Shown here one piece after another: positions 53,102 through 61,376 of a stretch of 64,000 nt of DNA (the stretch's first letter is position 1; each line of letters starts with the position of its first letter). The notes under the pieces were generated by a model, which did not search any database, was not told the origin of the DNA, and saw only the letters and a program-made list of their open reading frames with translations. This DNA comes from JAJZNI01 sp035624785 (GTDB lineage Bacteria; Chloroflexota; Dormibacteria; Aeolococcales; Aeolococcaceae). The position numbers and the translations under genes are program-made. The DNA lies in contig DASPQV010000007.1 of assembly GCA_035624785.1 (NCBI GenBank), positions 1-64,000 of the forward strand. Reading direction: 5' to 3'.

Positions 53102-53107
53102 ATTGTG
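53102..53107 (-). promoter_or_regulatory. Near-leaderless -10 box, udp
   Basis: CACAAT on the minus strand ends 9 nt before the udp ATG at 53092. Confidence 0.4.
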
Positions 53108-53158
53108 CCCGATCGAGCCCGTGGCTGGGGGGGTTGGGGCTCTCCCGGGGGCTCCCAG

Positions 53159-54316
53159 TTATTGACAGTCCGTTCCGAAACTCGGAGAAGGGGTTCCCGC
53201 CGCCGCCTGAGACGGCCCGGCCGCCAGCCGGAGGAGTCGGCTCAGCGCCCAGCTGGCCGCCTCGCGGACGACTCCGTCCGGGTCTGCGCCGGCCGCCCGG
53301 CGGAGCGCCGGCAGTGCCCCCGGATCGCCGGCGTTGCCCAGGGCGATCGCGCTGTTGCGGGCGAGCCCGGCCCTCCCCGCCCTCCACACCGCGGTGCCAC
53401 GGAAGCGGCGGGCGAACGCCGCGTCGTCCAGCTCCAGGCACTCGACCAGGTCGGGAAAGGGGACCGGCCCGCTCTCGGTGGTCGCCGGCCCGGGGTCGCG
53501 CGCCGGCGGTGCCAGCCGTCCGTTGATGGGGCACGCCTCCTGGCAGAGATCGCAGCCGAAGGCCCAGGTCCCCATCAGCGGGCGCAGCTCGGGGGCGATC
53601 TCCCCCCTGTGCTCGATGGTCAGGTAGCTGATGCAGCGCCGGGCGTCGATGACCCCGGGGGCCACGATCGCCCCCGTGGGGCAGGCCGGCAAGCAGGCGC
53701 GGCAGTGGCCGCAGCCGCGCCGGGAGGGTGGGGTCGGCGGCAGTGCCACCGACACCAGGATCTCCGCCAGCATGACGTAGGAGCCAGCCTCGCGCGTGAT
53801 CAGGGAGGCGTGCTTGCCCGCGAAGCCGAGCCCGGCCCGCTCCGCTATGGCCCGGTCCAGGGCCCAACCGTGGTCGACGAAGCCCTTGGTCCGCAGTTCG
53901 GGAACCCGGTGGCGCAGCCAGGCGGAGAGCGCCGTCGAGCGCTCGGCCAGGAGGTCGTGGTAGTCGACCGCAGCGCGTCCGCCGGCCCCCTCGAGACAGG
54001 CATAGGCGGAGAACCGCCCGCGCGGCCGTCCCTCGGCCGCCCCCGCGAGCGGCGCGGGCCCAGCCGGCCGGTACGGCCAGGCGAGCGAAACGACCGAGCG
54101 CGCCCAGGGATAGCGCCGGCGTAGCTCCGCCGAGGCGTCCACCCGCTCCGGCGTGTACCAGGCCATGCCCGCCATCCGGCCTTCCCGGATGGCCCGCAGC
54201 GCCCGGCGCCGAGCCAGGCGGAACGGCCGGGCCGAGGCCACCCCGGCGGCCGCGAACCCCAGCCGTCGGGCCTCGGCCAGCAGCTCGTCGCGCAGGGCGG
54301 CGCTCCCCACCGGCAT
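53159..54316 (-). CDS. queG: Epoxyqueuosine reductase
   Basis: QueG performs the last step of queuosine synthesis at the tRNA wobble base, with cobalamin and two 4Fe-4S clusters. The 385-residue protein has GWALDRAIAERAGLGFAGKHA (ends AERAGLGFAGKH), cluster motifs CGHCRACLPACPTGA and CDLCQEACPIN, and a C-terminal HEAT-like stretch (LARNSAIALGN, VREAASWALSRL). The start has GGGGGG upstream. Confidence 0.95.
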   Translation of the reverse strand: MPVGSAALRDELLAEARRLGFAAAGVASARPFRLARRRALRAIREGRMAGMAWYTPERVDASAELRRRYPWARSVVSLAWPYRPAGPAPLAGAAEGRPRGRFSAYACLEGAGGRAAVDYHDLLAERSTALSAWLRHRVPELRTKGFVDHGWALDRAIAERAGLGFAGKHASLITREAGSYVMLAEILVSVALPPTPPSRRGCGHCRACLPACPTGAIVAPGVIDARRCISYLTIEHRGEIAPELRPLMGTWAFGCDLCQEACPINGRLAPPARDPGPATTESGPVPFPDLVECLELDDAAFARRFRGTAVWRAGRAGLARNSAIALGNAGDPGALPALRRAAGADPDGVVREAASWALSRLLRLAAGPSQAAAGTPSPSFGTDCQ

Positions 54317-54396
54317 CCCCCCATCCTGCGCGCGCCCCGGCCCAGCAGGCTACCGCAAGGGTGCCGCCGGTTCCGAGGCCGGTTCACGCAGCCGCG

Positions 54397-54402
54397 TACC
54401 AT
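54397..54402 (+). promoter_or_regulatory. Near-leaderless -10 box, rpiB
   Basis: TACCAT ends 9 nt before the GTG at 54412. Confidence 0.5.
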
Positions 54403-54411
54403 CGAGCCGTC

Positions 54412-54891
54412 GTGTCCCCGGAGCATCCTCGCCGCGTCGCCGTGGGCAGCGATATCCACCACGCGGTTGCCGACGCCGTCGCCGAGCACCTGGAGCAGGG
54501 GGGCGTGCTGGTGGTCCGTTGCGGCGCGGTCGCCGGCCCGGACACCCCCTGGCCGGAGGCGGCCGAACAGGTGGCGCGGCTGGTCGCCCAGGGAGCCGCC
54601 GACGTCGGGGTGGTCTGCTGCTGGACCGGGACCGGGGTGAGCATCGCCGCCAACAAGGTGCCGGGGATCCGGGCCGCACTCTGCGCCGACGCTGAGACCG
54701 CTCGGGGAGCCCGGCGGTGGAACGACGCCAATGTCCTGGCCCTGAGCCTGGCCGCCTGCACCCCCGCCTCGGTCGGCGAGATCGTCGACGCGTTCCTGGA
54801 GACGTTGGACGTCGATCCCCAGGAAGCCGCGAACATCGAGGGGGTCTCGGCCCTGGAGCGCCGCTACCGCGGAGGTCCCCCGGCGCGCTGA
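54412..54891 (+). CDS. rpiB: RpiB/LacAB-family sugar-phosphate isomerase
   Basis: A 159-residue isomerase, probably ribose-5-phosphate isomerase B, which could feed PRPP for purine synthesis. VAVGSDIHHAVADAV replaces the usual GSDHAG, so the first motif is altered; DVGVVCCWTGTGVSIAANK contains the catalytic Cys and phosphate loop, and ARRWNDANVLALS the conserved Asn. GTG 54412 gives normal length and follows a TACCAT box. LacA/B cannot be excluded. Confidence 0.82.
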   Translation: MSPEHPRRVAVGSDIHHAVADAVAEHLEQGGVLVVRCGAVAGPDTPWPEAAEQVARLVAQGAADVGVVCCWTGTGVSIAANKVPGIRAALCADAETARGARRWNDANVLALSLAACTPASVGEIVDAFLETLDVDPQEAANIEGVSALERRYRGGPPAR

Positions 54892-54928
54892 CCGTCGCGG
54901 CTCCGCCTGCCGGAGCAGGCCGCGCGCG

Positions 54929-54934
54929 TAGCAT
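54929..54934 (+). promoter_or_regulatory. Leaderless -10 box, S51/CysRS-tail fusion gene
   Basis: TAGCAT ends 6 nt before the GTG at 54941. Confidence 0.55.
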
Positions 54935-54940
54935 CGTCCG

Positions 54941-56248
54941 GTGGCGAGCGTTCGCATCCTCTGCGTCATGGGTTCTGGCGAGACCGCTCCGACCATGGCC
55001 GCCATCCACCGTGACCTGATCGAGAGGGTGGGTGGGCCGTCCGCGCGAGCCGTGCTCCTCGACACTCCCTTCGGCTTCCAGGAGAACGCCGATGAGCTGG
55101 TAGCCCGGGCCCAGGAGCACTTCGAGCGCAGCATCGGGCACCCCCTCGAGCTGGCCAGCCTGCGCAGCGCCGAGGCCGCATCCGAGGTGGAGAGGGAGCT
55201 GGCCTACAGTGGGGTGGAGCGGGCCGACTACCTCTTCGCCGGGCCGGGCAGCCCCAGCTACGCCCTGCGGCAGTGGCGGGCCACCGAGGTTCCCCGGCTG
55301 CTCCGGGAGAAGCTGTCCGGGGGCGGCTGCATCACTTTCGCCTCCGCGGCGGCGATCAGCCTCGGGGTGGTCTCGCTCCCGGTGTACGAGATCTACAAGG
55401 TGGGCGAGCCGGTGCGCTGGCTGGAGGGCCTGGACCTCCTCGGCGTCGCCGGGATCCGGGCCGCCCTGGTCACCCACTGGGACAACGCCGAGGGCGGAAC
55501 CCACGACACCCGCTTCTGCTACATGGGCGAGTCGCGGCTCTGCCGGCTCGAGGCGATGCTCCCCGAGGGCGCGGCGATCCTCGGGGTCGACGAGCACACC
55601 GCACTGGTGCTGGATCTGGGCGAGGAGCGGGTTCAGGTGCGTGGCCGGGGCCGGGCGGTGGTCCGCCGAGCCGGCAGGGAGATGGCCCTTCCCACCGGCA
55701 CCGAGATCGACCTCGCCGAGCTGCGGGCGATGCTGGCCGGCCGCGATTCGGGAGCTGCCGGCACCGTCAGCCGGGCCGCGCCGGGCCTGGTGGAGGCTTC
55801 CATGGCGCAGCCCCACGAGGAGCCGTTCATCGCCCTCCTGGGGGAGCACGAGGAGCAGTTCGACCGCGCCCAGGGGGGCGGAGACGCTCACGGCATGGTT
55901 GCCGCCATCCTGGCCCTGGACAGCACCATCGCCGAGTGGTCCGATGAGACCTTCTCGGGAGACGAGCGCGATCGGGCCCGCGCTCTCCTCCGGCGGCTGG
56001 TCACCCGGATGGGCGAGGCGGCGGAACGGGGACTCGCCGATCCCCGGGAGCCGGTGCGCCCCCTGGTGGAGAGCATCCTGGAGCTGCGGCGGCGACTCCG
56101 CGACGAGCGCCGATTCGCTGACGCCGACCGGTTGCGTGACTTGTTGGTGAGTTGCGGCGTCGAGGTTCGCGACGGCCGCCAGGGTGAGGGCAGCGGGTGG
56201 GACCTGCTCCCGGTCGCGCCCGGTCGCGCTGGGTCGCCGGCCGGCTAG
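54941..56248 (+). CDS. Peptidase S51-like domain fused to a CysRS-type C-terminal domain
   Basis: A 435-residue two-domain protein. Residues 1 to about 260 have the Rossmann-like fold of peptidase S51/cyanophycinase enzymes: ILCVMGSGETAPTM, LLDTPFGFQENADEL, YLFAGPGSPSYALRQW, then FASAAAISLG, where the usual nucleophile elbow GxSAGA is changed but Ser is kept. From about residue 290 helices end in RRRLRDERRFADADRLRDLLVSCGVEVRDG (ends FADADRLRDLL), which resembles the cysteinyl-tRNA-synthetase C-terminal region KxxxxADxIRDxLxxxGI. The fusion suggests action on a tRNA- or aminoacyl-linked substrate, but this is inference. Confidence 0.75.
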   Translation: MASVRILCVMGSGETAPTMAAIHRDLIERVGGPSARAVLLDTPFGFQENADELVARAQEHFERSIGHPLELASLRSAEAASEVERELAYSGVERADYLFAGPGSPSYALRQWRATEVPRLLREKLSGGGCITFASAAAISLGVVSLPVYEIYKVGEPVRWLEGLDLLGVAGIRAALVTHWDNAEGGTHDTRFCYMGESRLCRLEAMLPEGAAILGVDEHTALVLDLGEERVQVRGRGRAVVRRAGREMALPTGTEIDLAELRAMLAGRDSGAAGTVSRAAPGLVEASMAQPHEEPFIALLGEHEEQFDRAQGGGDAHGMVAAILALDSTIAEWSDETFSGDERDRARALLRRLVTRMGEAAERGLADPREPVRPLVESILELRRRLRDERRFADADRLRDLLVSCGVEVRDGRQGEGSGWDLLPVAPGRAGSPAG

Positions 56249-56287
56249 AGCCCGGCTCCGAGCTGCGGGTCGACGGCTGCCACTGCG

Positions 56288-56293
56288 TAGACT
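56288..56293 (+). promoter_or_regulatory. Probable -10 box, aldo-keto reductase gene
   Basis: TAGACT with a leader of about 55 nt and a real Shine-Dalgarno sequence at the gene, an exception to the leaderless trend. Confidence 0.45.
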
Positions 56294-56355
56294 GACCGGC
56301 GCCCGTGCGCACCGACCAGTGCGCAGCGAAGCGCCGGCGCCGGGAGGAAGCTGCC

Positions 56356-57372
56356 ATGACCACGTCCCCCGCGATCGTCAACCGGCGGCTGGGCCGGTCC
56401 GACATCGAGCTCACTCCGCTGGGGATCGGCTGCTGGGCCATCGGCGGCCCGACGGTCGGCGAGGACGGCCGGACCATCGGCTGGGGCCGGGTCGACGACG
56501 AGGAATCCGTCCGAGGGATCCGGCGGAGCTTCGACCTCGGCATCCGCTTCTTCGACACCGCCGACGTCTACGGCGCCGGCCACAGCGAGCGGCTGGTGGC
56601 CAGGGCGCTGGCCGGGCACCGGCACGAAGCGGTGATCGCCACCAAGTTCGGCCACACCTTCGACGACGACGGCAGCCGGCGCGGCCACACCATGGACGTC
56701 AGCCGCCCGTACGTCCGCGGTGCCTGCCAGGCATCGCTGCGCCGCCTCGAGACCGACGTCATCGACCTCTACCAGCTCCATGTCGGCAGCCTTCCCGACG
56801 ACCGGGCCGACGCCGTTGTGGAGGAGCTCGAGGCTCTGCGGCGGGAGGGCTTGATCCGGCAGTTCGGCTGGAGCTGCGACATCGCGGCTCAGGCCCGCCG
56901 CTGGGCCGAGCGCGGCACCTGCGCGTCACTCCAGTTCATCTGGAACGTGCTCCAGGAGACGCCCGGCATGGCCCACCTGTGCGAGACATACTCGATGACG
57001 GCGATCATCCGCAGCCCACTGGCATCGGGCTTCCTGAGCGGCAAGTACGGCCCCGACTCGCGGCTCCCACGGGACGACTGGAGGGCTCAGGCCATCGAGC
57101 TGGGCTGGGGGGATCTCTTCAACCCGGACGGCAGCGCCAACCCGGCGTGGCTGGCTCGCCTCGACGCGCTCCGCGACGCTCTGACCGACGGCGGCCGCAC
57201 CCTGGTCCAGGGGGCCCTGGGCTGGCTCTGGGCGAAGAGCCCGGTGACAGTCCCCATTCCGGGCTTCAAGACCGTGGCCCAGGTCGAGGAGAACGTCGGC
57301 GCGATCCGCTTCGGGCCGCTGGCTCCGGAGCAGATGGCTCGCATCGACGCGGTCATCGGCAGCACGGGCTGA
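56356..57372 (+). CDS. Aldo/keto reductase
   Basis: A 338-residue NADP-dependent oxidoreductase of the TIM-barrel AKR superfamily. Residues include RRLGRSDIELTPLGIGCWAIGG at the start (ends ELTPLGIGCWA), catalytic Asp/Tyr in FFDTADVYGAGHSE, Lys in IATKFGH, His in YQLHVGSLPD, and the cofactor-binding SPVTVPIPGFKTVAQVEENV (ends IPGFKTVAQ). ATG 56356 is chosen because GGAGGAAG lies 7 nt upstream. Substrate unknown. Confidence 0.95.
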   Translation: MTTSPAIVNRRLGRSDIELTPLGIGCWAIGGPTVGEDGRTIGWGRVDDEESVRGIRRSFDLGIRFFDTADVYGAGHSERLVARALAGHRHEAVIATKFGHTFDDDGSRRGHTMDVSRPYVRGACQASLRRLETDVIDLYQLHVGSLPDDRADAVVEELEALRREGLIRQFGWSCDIAAQARRWAERGTCASLQFIWNVLQETPGMAHLCETYSMTAIIRSPLASGFLSGKYGPDSRLPRDDWRAQAIELGWGDLFNPDGSANPAWLARLDALRDALTDGGRTLVQGALGWLWAKSPVTVPIPGFKTVAQVEENVGAIRFGPLAPEQMARIDAVIGSTG

Positions 57373-57435
57373 GACGCGAACCGCCGGCAACTCGCTCTGC
57401 GCTCTTGGCCAGCATTCCCCGGGCATCGAGCCCGG

Positions 57436-57801
57436 TCAGGCGGCGCTCCGGTCGTCCTCCGGGAGCACGATCGACCGCTGGCCTCGGGCGATCCGGTCCA
57501 GCTCGCCGTCTTTGCCCTGCCACATCACGGCGATCATCTGGAAGTCGCCGCGCAGGCTCCACAGCGGATGGCCAAAGGTGGCGGGGCGGTTCTTCTCGAT
57601 CGCGAAGTGGCTGAACCAGGCGAGTCCGTAAGCGATCACCGGGAAGGCGGCGACGCCGGCCGGACGCCGCAGCGCCAGGGCTGCCGACGCGGCCAGCACG
57701 CCGAGGTGCGTCCCCGCGAAGTGGAACCACCGGGTGGCCGCGCGGCTGTGCTGCCCGACGTAGAAGGGGAAGAACTCCTGGTACGAGCTGAACTCGGTCA
57801 T
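57436..57801 (-). CDS. Mpo1-like (DUF962) membrane protein
   Basis: A 121-residue protein: SYQEFFPFYVGQHSRAATRWFHFAGTHLG (ends WFHFAGTHLG) carries two His, two hydrophobic helices follow, and then WFSHFAIEKNRPATFGHPLWSL with two more His. Family members such as yeast Mpo1 are iron-dependent dioxygenases of 2-hydroxy fatty acids; the four His are the likely metal ligands. GAGGGG lies upstream of the ATG. Confidence 0.9.
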   Translation of the reverse strand: MTEFSSYQEFFPFYVGQHSRAATRWFHFAGTHLGVLAASAALALRRPAGVAAFPVIAYGLAWFSHFAIEKNRPATFGHPLWSLRGDFQMIAVMWQGKDGELDRIARGQRSIVLPEDDRSAA

Positions 57802-57874
57802 GCCGGCCCCTCGTCGCCCTGGCCCACCCGCCCAGGGTACGCTCCCCGCGCCGCCCGCGGCGTGGGAACCCCGG

Positions 57875-58420
57875 TCAGGGGTTGGTGACCTGGATGGTGC
57901 CGGTCAGGGCGGGGCCGATGGCCCGCGACCCCTGGGTCGGGGTGACGCTGCCGTCGACCGCACCGGCGGCCCGGGGCACCACCAGCACCTCGATGCTGAT
58001 GCTCTCCTGGGTGGCGAGCATGCCCCCGCAGACCCTGCCGCCGACCGCCCTGATGGTCTCGATCCCCTGGAAGTCGACGCTCTCGAAGTCCACGGGCTTG
58101 CTGAAGGAAGCCTGGACGCAGACGGGGTTGATGGTCTGGTCGCCGGTCGAGGTGATCTCCAGGTCCATGGTCAGCGGCCTGCCCACGGTGGCCTGCGCCG
58201 GGAGCACACCGTCGACCTCGGCCTGGACCGGCCCGGTGTTGTCGAGGAGCGGCCAGACCACCGCGAAGAAGATCGCCAGCAGCAGGCCGGCGCCGGCCAC
58301 CGCGGTGACCGCCAGGCGAACCGGAACCGGCAGGCTGTTGAAGCCCCGGCCGGCCCTTTCCCAGGCGCCGAACCGCTGCTGGCCGGCCGGACCCTCGCGC
58401 GTGCCCAGACCCTCGTGCAT
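57875..58420 (-). CDS. Single-pass membrane protein with extracytoplasmic beta domain
   Basis: About 181 residues from ATG 58420: a basic cytoplasmic N-terminus, one membrane helix (about 33-56, VRLAVTAVAGAGLLLAIFFA) and an Ig-like or CARDB-like beta domain (AQATVGRPLTMDLEITSTGDQTINPVC, ends LEITSTGDQTINP) with two Cys that could form a disulfide. The frame extends upstream to 58648 but overlaps the divergent gene; the ATG has CACCAT 6 nt upstream. Function unknown. Confidence 0.7.
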   Translation of the reverse strand: MHEGLGTREGPAGQQRFGAWERAGRGFNSLPVPVRLAVTAVAGAGLLLAIFFAVVWPLLDNTGPVQAEVDGVLPAQATVGRPLTMDLEITSTGDQTINPVCVQASFSKPVDFESVDFQGIETIRAVGGRVCGGMLATQESISIEVLVVPRAAGAVDGSVTPTQGSRAIGPALTGTIQVTNP

Positions 58421-58426
58421 GCCTCG

Positions 58427-58432
58427 ATGGTG
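58427..58432 (-). promoter_or_regulatory. Leaderless -10 box, beta-domain membrane protein gene
   Basis: CACCAT on the minus strand ends 6 nt before the ATG at 58420. Confidence 0.4.
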
Positions 58433-58615
58433 ATGCTTCGCCCGCGCTCGACGGCGTGGCGGAACGGCGGCGAGCCTGGCGCCGCCGTCCCGCACCGGGC
58501 CTGGAGAGCGACCCCGGCGGGGCCGCCGGGTCGGACACGGCGCGGATCGTGACACCTGCCAGCGCTCCGAAATCAGCGGAAACACTGACATTGCGTGACC
58601 GAGCGAAGCGTGTGC

Positions 58616-58621
58616 CACACT
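58616..58621 (+). promoter_or_regulatory. Leaderless -10 box, unknown membrane protein gene
   Basis: CACACT ends 7 nt before the GTG at 58629. Confidence 0.4.
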
Positions 58622-58628
58622 CGCCGCC

Positions 58629-59588
58629 GTGGCGGCGCCGATCACCACTGACCAGCTCGCCGAGGCGGCGCGGAAGCTGGGCCAGGACGGCTATCGATGG
58701 ACCGCGCGCCAGCTCTACTACGCGGTCTGCGCAGCCGTCGAGCAGCCGCCCCCCTCCGCGACCCGGGGGATGGTCGGCTGCGGCGCGATCCTGATCGTCT
58801 GCGCCGGGCTGGTGGTGCGCATCCGTCCCTACGTTCCCTCGATCGTCCTGCTCAGCCTGGGCGCGCTGATGCTGGCGGCCGCGCCCTACAACGCCTGGAT
58901 CGAGCGCCGCCGGGCCCAGGCGCGCGCTCTTCTCTCCCGGCCGCTCGCCTGCAGCTGGGACGGCTTTGTCCGCGGGCCGCTGGAGCGCGCCCGCAGGGAG
59001 CGGCCCGAGGCGCTGCCCGGCATGGTGGACTCCTTCGCCGCGGGATTGGCGGGAGGGGACGGGGCCGCCGGGGAGCCCCACCCCCAGGCGGCTGAAGTCG
59101 CGGCCGGGTCGGCTGTCGCAGAGCCGGGCCCGGGGACCCTGATCGCCGCCGACCGGGCCGAGACCGCGGCTCTGCTGCGGGCCAACACCGCCCGGCTCCC
59201 CGCGGGGACCGCGGTCGCGGGATCCTGGGATGCCGAACCGGATCTGGGCAAGCGGGTTCGCGACCGGAAGGTCGTGGCCATCCATGACGCGGATCCCACC
59301 GGCTGCGCCCTTCCCCTCCGCCTGCGGGAGGCCGGGGCCGTCGAGGTTGTCGACGCCGGCCTGCGGCCACCGCGAAGCCCGGCTGGCCTTCAGCTCATCG
59401 AGGGAGCTCCGGCCCGGCTCCCAACCGGGCTCGAGACCGACCTCTCAGCCGACGAGCTCGGCTGGCTGCGCAGCGGCCGCCGCCTGGAGCTGGCGACCCT
59501 CGACCCGCAGCGGGTGCTGGGCCTCGTGGCCGCGGCCGCGGAGGGTCACCCTGCCTGGGGGGACGCGGTCCAGACGCCCGCCCGGTGA
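58629..59588 (+). CDS. Unknown two-helix membrane protein with Toprim-like motif
   Basis: A 319-residue protein that I do not recognise as a named family. Residues 1-40 include WTARQLYYAV, which resembles the winged-helix RxLYY motif of Spo11/TopoVI-A proteins. Two membrane helices follow (about 48-64 and 69-88). The soluble second half includes LIAADRAETAALLRANTARL and VVAIHDADPTGCALPLRLRE, similar to a Toprim DxDxxG motif. Whether it is a nuclease-like protein or only superficially similar cannot be decided here. Its 3' end overlaps the convergent HMG-CoA-lyase-like gene by 43 nt. Confidence 0.7.
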   Translation: MAAPITTDQLAEAARKLGQDGYRWTARQLYYAVCAAVEQPPPSATRGMVGCGAILIVCAGLVVRIRPYVPSIVLLSLGALMLAAAPYNAWIERRRAQARALLSRPLACSWDGFVRGPLERARRERPEALPGMVDSFAAGLAGGDGAAGEPHPQAAEVAAGSAVAEPGPGTLIAADRAETAALLRANTARLPAGTAVAGSWDAEPDLGKRVRDRKVVAIHDADPTGCALPLRLREAGAVEVVDAGLRPPRSPAGLQLIEGAPARLPTGLETDLSADELGWLRSGRRLELATLDPQRVLGLVAAAAEGHPAWGDAVQTPAR

Positions 59589-60481
59589 AGCCGGCCCGGC
59601 AGCTCGGCGACCCCGAGGTCCCGGGCGAGCCGGTTGCTGACCTCGCAGTACGCGGCGAGGTCGACGCCGGTCTCAGCCCCCTCGGCGGCCAGCGCTTGCA
59701 GGGCGTCCTCGCTGCACACGTTTCCGGTCGATCGGGGGGCAAAGGGGCAGCCCCCGATGCCGCCGGCTGAGCCGTCGAAGCGGCGGACCCCGGCGGCGTG
59801 GGCCGCCAGGACGTTGGCCACTCCGAGCCCACGGGTGTCATGGAAATGGCAGCTCAGCCGCTCGAGCGGGACCTCCTGCCGGACCGCTGCCAGCAGCTCC
59901 CGCACCCCCCTGGGTGTCGCCACCCCGATGGTGTCGGCGACGCCCACCTCAGTCACCCCCAGCTCGACCAGCCGCCCGCCGAGTTCGGCCACCCGGGCGG
60001 GGTCGACCCGGCCCTCATAGGGGCACCCGAAGGCGACCGAGAGCGCCACGTCCACCCGGCAGCCGGCCGCCCTCGCCCGGACGGTGATCTCTGCGAGCTC
60101 GACCAGGGAGTCCTCGACCCGGCGGCGGACGTTGCGCAGGTTGAATCCGTCGGTCGCCCCCACCGTCACCACCACGTTCTCGACGCCGCTGGCGAGGGCG
60201 AGCTCGAGACCTCGGAGGTTGGGGATCAGCACCCGCAGCCGGGGTCGCGGCTCCGGGCCCAGCGCCTTCAGCAGCGCCGCCGCGTCGGCCATCTGAGGAA
60301 CGGCGCGGGGGGACACGAAGGCCGCCGCCTCGACCCGCGGCACACCGGCGGACAGGAGGCCGCGGACCAGGCGGACCCGGATGTCGGCGGCGACGCGCTC
60401 TCCGCTCCAGCTCTGCAGCCCGTCGCGCGGGGCCACGTCCGTCCAGATCACCCGATCAGGCCCAGCGCCCTCCCTGGTCAC
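59546..60481 (-). CDS. Hydroxymethylglutaryl-CoA lyase-like enzyme
   Basis: A 311-residue DRE-TIM-family protein. WTDVAPRDGLQ carries the catalytic Asp, ERLSCHFHDTRGLGVANVLAA the HxH metal pair, and GIGGCPFAPRSTGNVCSED the Cys-containing signature of HMG-CoA lyases. It likely cleaves 3-hydroxy-3-methylglutaryl-CoA (leucine catabolism) or a similar 3-hydroxyacyl-CoA. No leucine-degradation genes lie nearby. GTG 60481 is 6 nt behind TACATT. Confidence 0.92.
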   Translation of the reverse strand: MTREGAGPDRVIWTDVAPRDGLQSWSGERVAADIRVRLVRGLLSAGVPRVEAAAFVSPRAVPQMADAAALLKALGPEPRPRLRVLIPNLRGLELALASGVENVVVTVGATDGFNLRNVRRRVEDSLVELAEITVRARAAGCRVDVALSVAFGCPYEGRVDPARVAELGGRLVELGVTEVGVADTIGVATPRGVRELLAAVRQEVPLERLSCHFHDTRGLGVANVLAAHAAGVRRFDGSAGGIGGCPFAPRSTGNVCSEDALQALAAEGAETGVDLAAYCEVSNRLARDLGVAELPGRLHRAGVWTASPQAG

Positions 60482-60487
60482 CGGCCC

Positions 60488-60493
60488 AATGTA
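60488..60493 (-). promoter_or_regulatory. Leaderless -10 box, HMG-CoA-lyase-like gene
   Basis: TACATT on the minus strand ends 6 nt before the GTG at 60481. Confidence 0.5.
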
Positions 60494-60511
60494 GCGCCCG
60501 GCGGGGGCGTC

Positions 60512-61189
60512 TCAGACGGGGCCGGCCAGCGCTCTGCGGACGAAGCTCTCGAGGAACGCGTAGAAGTGCTGCCGGTCGGCAAGGTCCATCTCCTCGGGGA
60601 TGGACGCCTCGAGGCCGCGCTTGCTGATCCAGGGGGGCACGCCCTTGGCCAGGACGACGTCACCGGCCACCAGCGAGACGGTGGTGTCGTCGCTCTCGTC
60701 GACGCGCAGCACGAGCTTGCGGATTCCGCCCCGGCGGTCTCCGATCCGCCAGCCTCTCTCCCATCGACGGCTGCCATCCCCGCCGCGGACCACGTTCACC
60801 GAGCGGTCCTCGAAGACCATCTCGCCCGGGCGCAGGCTGGCCTGCACCGCCGGGTTGAGGGTGGAGAAGCCCTCGTCGTAGACCCAGCTGACCAGGGATG
60901 CGCCACGGTGGCCCACCTCGGGCAGCGCCCGCGGGTCGTCGGCCTTGGGCCCCAGTGCGGTCACGGTGCTGGCGTGGCGCCGGCAGTAGCGGCTGCCGCC
61001 CACCAGCTTGGAATGCCGGTTGCACCACCGGGTCGCGCAGGCCCGGCCCAGACCGTCCACGTAGGCGCACTGGACCAGGGCGGTGGAGGCGCACCCCTTC
61101 TCTCGGCACGCTGTGCGCTCCTCCTCTTCCAGCCCTCCTGCTCCCGATGTGCCGGCCAGGGCCATGAGCATCACGTCTGCGAGCGCCAT
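60512..61189 (-). CDS. Cys/His-rich protein, unknown function
   Basis: About 225 residues from ATG 61189, with GAGAGAGAGG about 12 nt upstream. Residues 25-75 hold six Cys and several His (TACREKGCASTALVQC, RACATRWCNRHS, GSRYCRRHAS), likely one or two zinc sites. The rest is a soluble alpha/beta domain with WERGWRIGDRRGGIRKLVLRVDE (ends GWRIGDRRGG) and PEEMDLADRQHFYAFLESF. I do not recognise a family. It might be a nucleic-acid-binding or regulatory protein; no such role is shown. Confidence 0.65.
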   Translation of the reverse strand: MALADVMLMALAGTSGAGGLEEEERTACREKGCASTALVQCAYVDGLGRACATRWCNRHSKLVGGSRYCRRHASTVTALGPKADDPRALPEVGHRGASLVSWVYDEGFSTLNPAVQASLRPGEMVFEDRSVNVVRGGDGSRRWERGWRIGDRRGGIRKLVLRVDESDDTTVSLVAGDVVLAKGVPPWISKRGLEASIPEEMDLADRQHFYAFLESFVRRALAGPV

Positions 61190-61319
61190 CCGTCCAGTCC
61201 TCTCTCTCGGGTTCGCCGTCTTCGATAGCTTAGGTGTGATTGAAGCGAATCCCCGACCCCTTTTCATTTTCGTGACCCGTTCGCCGTCTCTGGCGGTCAG
61301 GTGCGACACTGGGTGGAGC

Positions 61320-61334
61320 CCGGTTCGGAACCGG
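61320..61334. promoter_or_regulatory. Inverted repeat CCGGTT-CGG-AACCGG
   Basis: Perfect 6-bp arms about 43-57 nt upstream of the expected start of the second histidine kinase gene. Position suits a regulator of that gene. Confidence 0.35.
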
Positions 61335-61363
61335 CTCTCCCCCGATTCGTTACCCGCCGATCC

Positions 61364-61369
61364 TAGGCT
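61364..61369 (+). promoter_or_regulatory. Leaderless -10 box, second histidine kinase gene
   Basis: TAGGCT ends 7 nt before the ATG at 61377. Confidence 0.55.
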
Positions 61370-61376
61370 GGGCTTG

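Noticed and set aside
53158..53181. Third member of the 24-nt semi-palindrome family
   Set aside because: It matches one of the other two at 17 of 24 bases, but its own arms do not pair and it is largely the end of queG coding sequence.
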